From assembly GCA_043806135.1 (NCBI GenBank), contig JAZDHG010000033.1, positions 1 through 62,056 on the forward strand: a DNA stretch of 62,056 nucleotides, written 5' to 3'. The DNA is from JAGLQQ01 sp043806135 (lineage in GTDB: Bacteria; Omnitrophota; Gorgyraeia; B26-G9). Shown here piece by piece: positions 61,941 through 62,056 of the stretch. Position 1 is the stretch's first letter. Each line of letters opens with the position of its first letter. The translations under genes and the position numbers were made by a program. Under the pieces are notes generated by a model. The model was not told where the DNA came from, did not search any database, and was given only the letters and a program-made list of their open reading frames with translations.

Positions 61941-62056
61941 CAAAGTACAAACTATATCCTCTACTTCCCTGCTCAATCCCAAATTCCTTGACATCTCCTC
62001 TTCCAAACTCTGCACCGCCATACTCACTGCACTCTTTTTCATTCCCACAAGCGCAC
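61932..62056 (-). CDS. C-terminal end of a probable REP-associated (Y1-type) transposase, cut by the window edge
   Basis: About 40 codons from the right edge to TGA at 61934-61932: a helix-turn-helix pattern VGMKKSAVSMAVQSLEEEMS, then LGLSREVEDIVCTLEG. Many RAYT/Y1-transposase proteins end in this kind of DnaA-like HTH (x-x-S-AVS-x-A-x-x-x-L-x-x-x-M). The catalytic HUH domain lies outside the window, so this is only a likely call. The hairpin at its stop contains GGGGTCAG, as does the stem at 18553-18560, which would suit a REP-like substrate. Confidence 0.45.
   Translation of the reverse strand, partial: ALVGMKKSAVSMAVQSLEEEMSRNLGLSREVEDIVCTLEG

Overview
This window carries a dense, mostly housekeeping stretch of a diderm (outer-membrane) bacterial chromosome. 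LptF and LptG permeases, a TonB-type protein, a BamA-free but lipoprotein-bearing envelope set, an alpha2-type glycyl-tRNA synthetase, a GuaB3-type IMP dehydrogenase, a MEMO-family AmrB and a very large GH94-like phosphorylase in one AT-rich genome suggest a candidate phylum such as Omnitrophota (OP3). That placement is an inference from gene content and from the style of the intergenic DNA; no 16S gene is present.

Layout. Almost everything is on the minus strand. From the left: the 5' part of alaS, then recX, an HtrA/DegQ protease and recA behind a sigma-70 promoter that overlaps a perfect inverted repeat (a candidate SOS operator); DUF1844; amrB, a TIM-barrel sugar isomerase and an M16 peptidase; rpsU with a consensus promoter; a UPF0280 protein and a TonB-like protein. 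The only plus-strand block (11241-15957) holds a family 2 glycosyltransferase and a comF-lptF-lptG operon behind a hairpin-rich leader. Then, on minus again: fba, a metallophosphoesterase, the giant phosphorylase, a PaaI thioesterase, PilZ, PHP, tRNA-Arg(CCT) and a TPR protein. A long operon from about 38.6 kb down to 26.3 kb (aspS, LysM lipoprotein, phoH, HD hydrolase, ybeY, DgkA-PAP2 fusion, recO, glyS, ppdK, sigma factor, apt) ends in a clear terminator. guaB3 and groES-groEL (with CIRCE) follow, then coaX, then a second long operon lysC-cimA-valS-nadC-pilT-uvrB-birA (53.7 down to 43.3 kb), and a ribosome/tRNA maturation operon (CCA-adding enzyme, DUF503, rbfA, nrnA) with truB and ribF downstream. 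tRNA-Arg(CCG) and the end of a probable RAYT-type transposase close the window.

The genes are mainly orthodox. The unusual part is the DNA between them. Intergenic gaps are filled with (i) dispersed palindromic repeats, including two 209-bp copies in inverted orientation, a 300-bp nested multi-arm palindrome, an element with imperfect terminal inverted repeats and several perfect hairpins; (ii) degenerate short tandem repeats whose unit differs at every site and which mostly touch gene borders; and (iii) partial duplications on both sides of tRNA-Arg(CCT). Two of these processes have apparently entered coding sequence: a 14-bp tandem repeat encodes an extra loop in ValRS, and a dispersed repeat encodes the last ~30 residues of RibF. 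A RES-domain toxin-like gene in the repeat-rich 53.9-55.3 kb region is a pseudogene with an early stop and a homopolymer frameshift. I see no CRISPR array, no prophage, no rRNA and no recognised riboswitch. The best candidates for something undescribed are the recA operator, the comF-lptFG leader and the tandem-repeat/palindrome insertion phenomenon.
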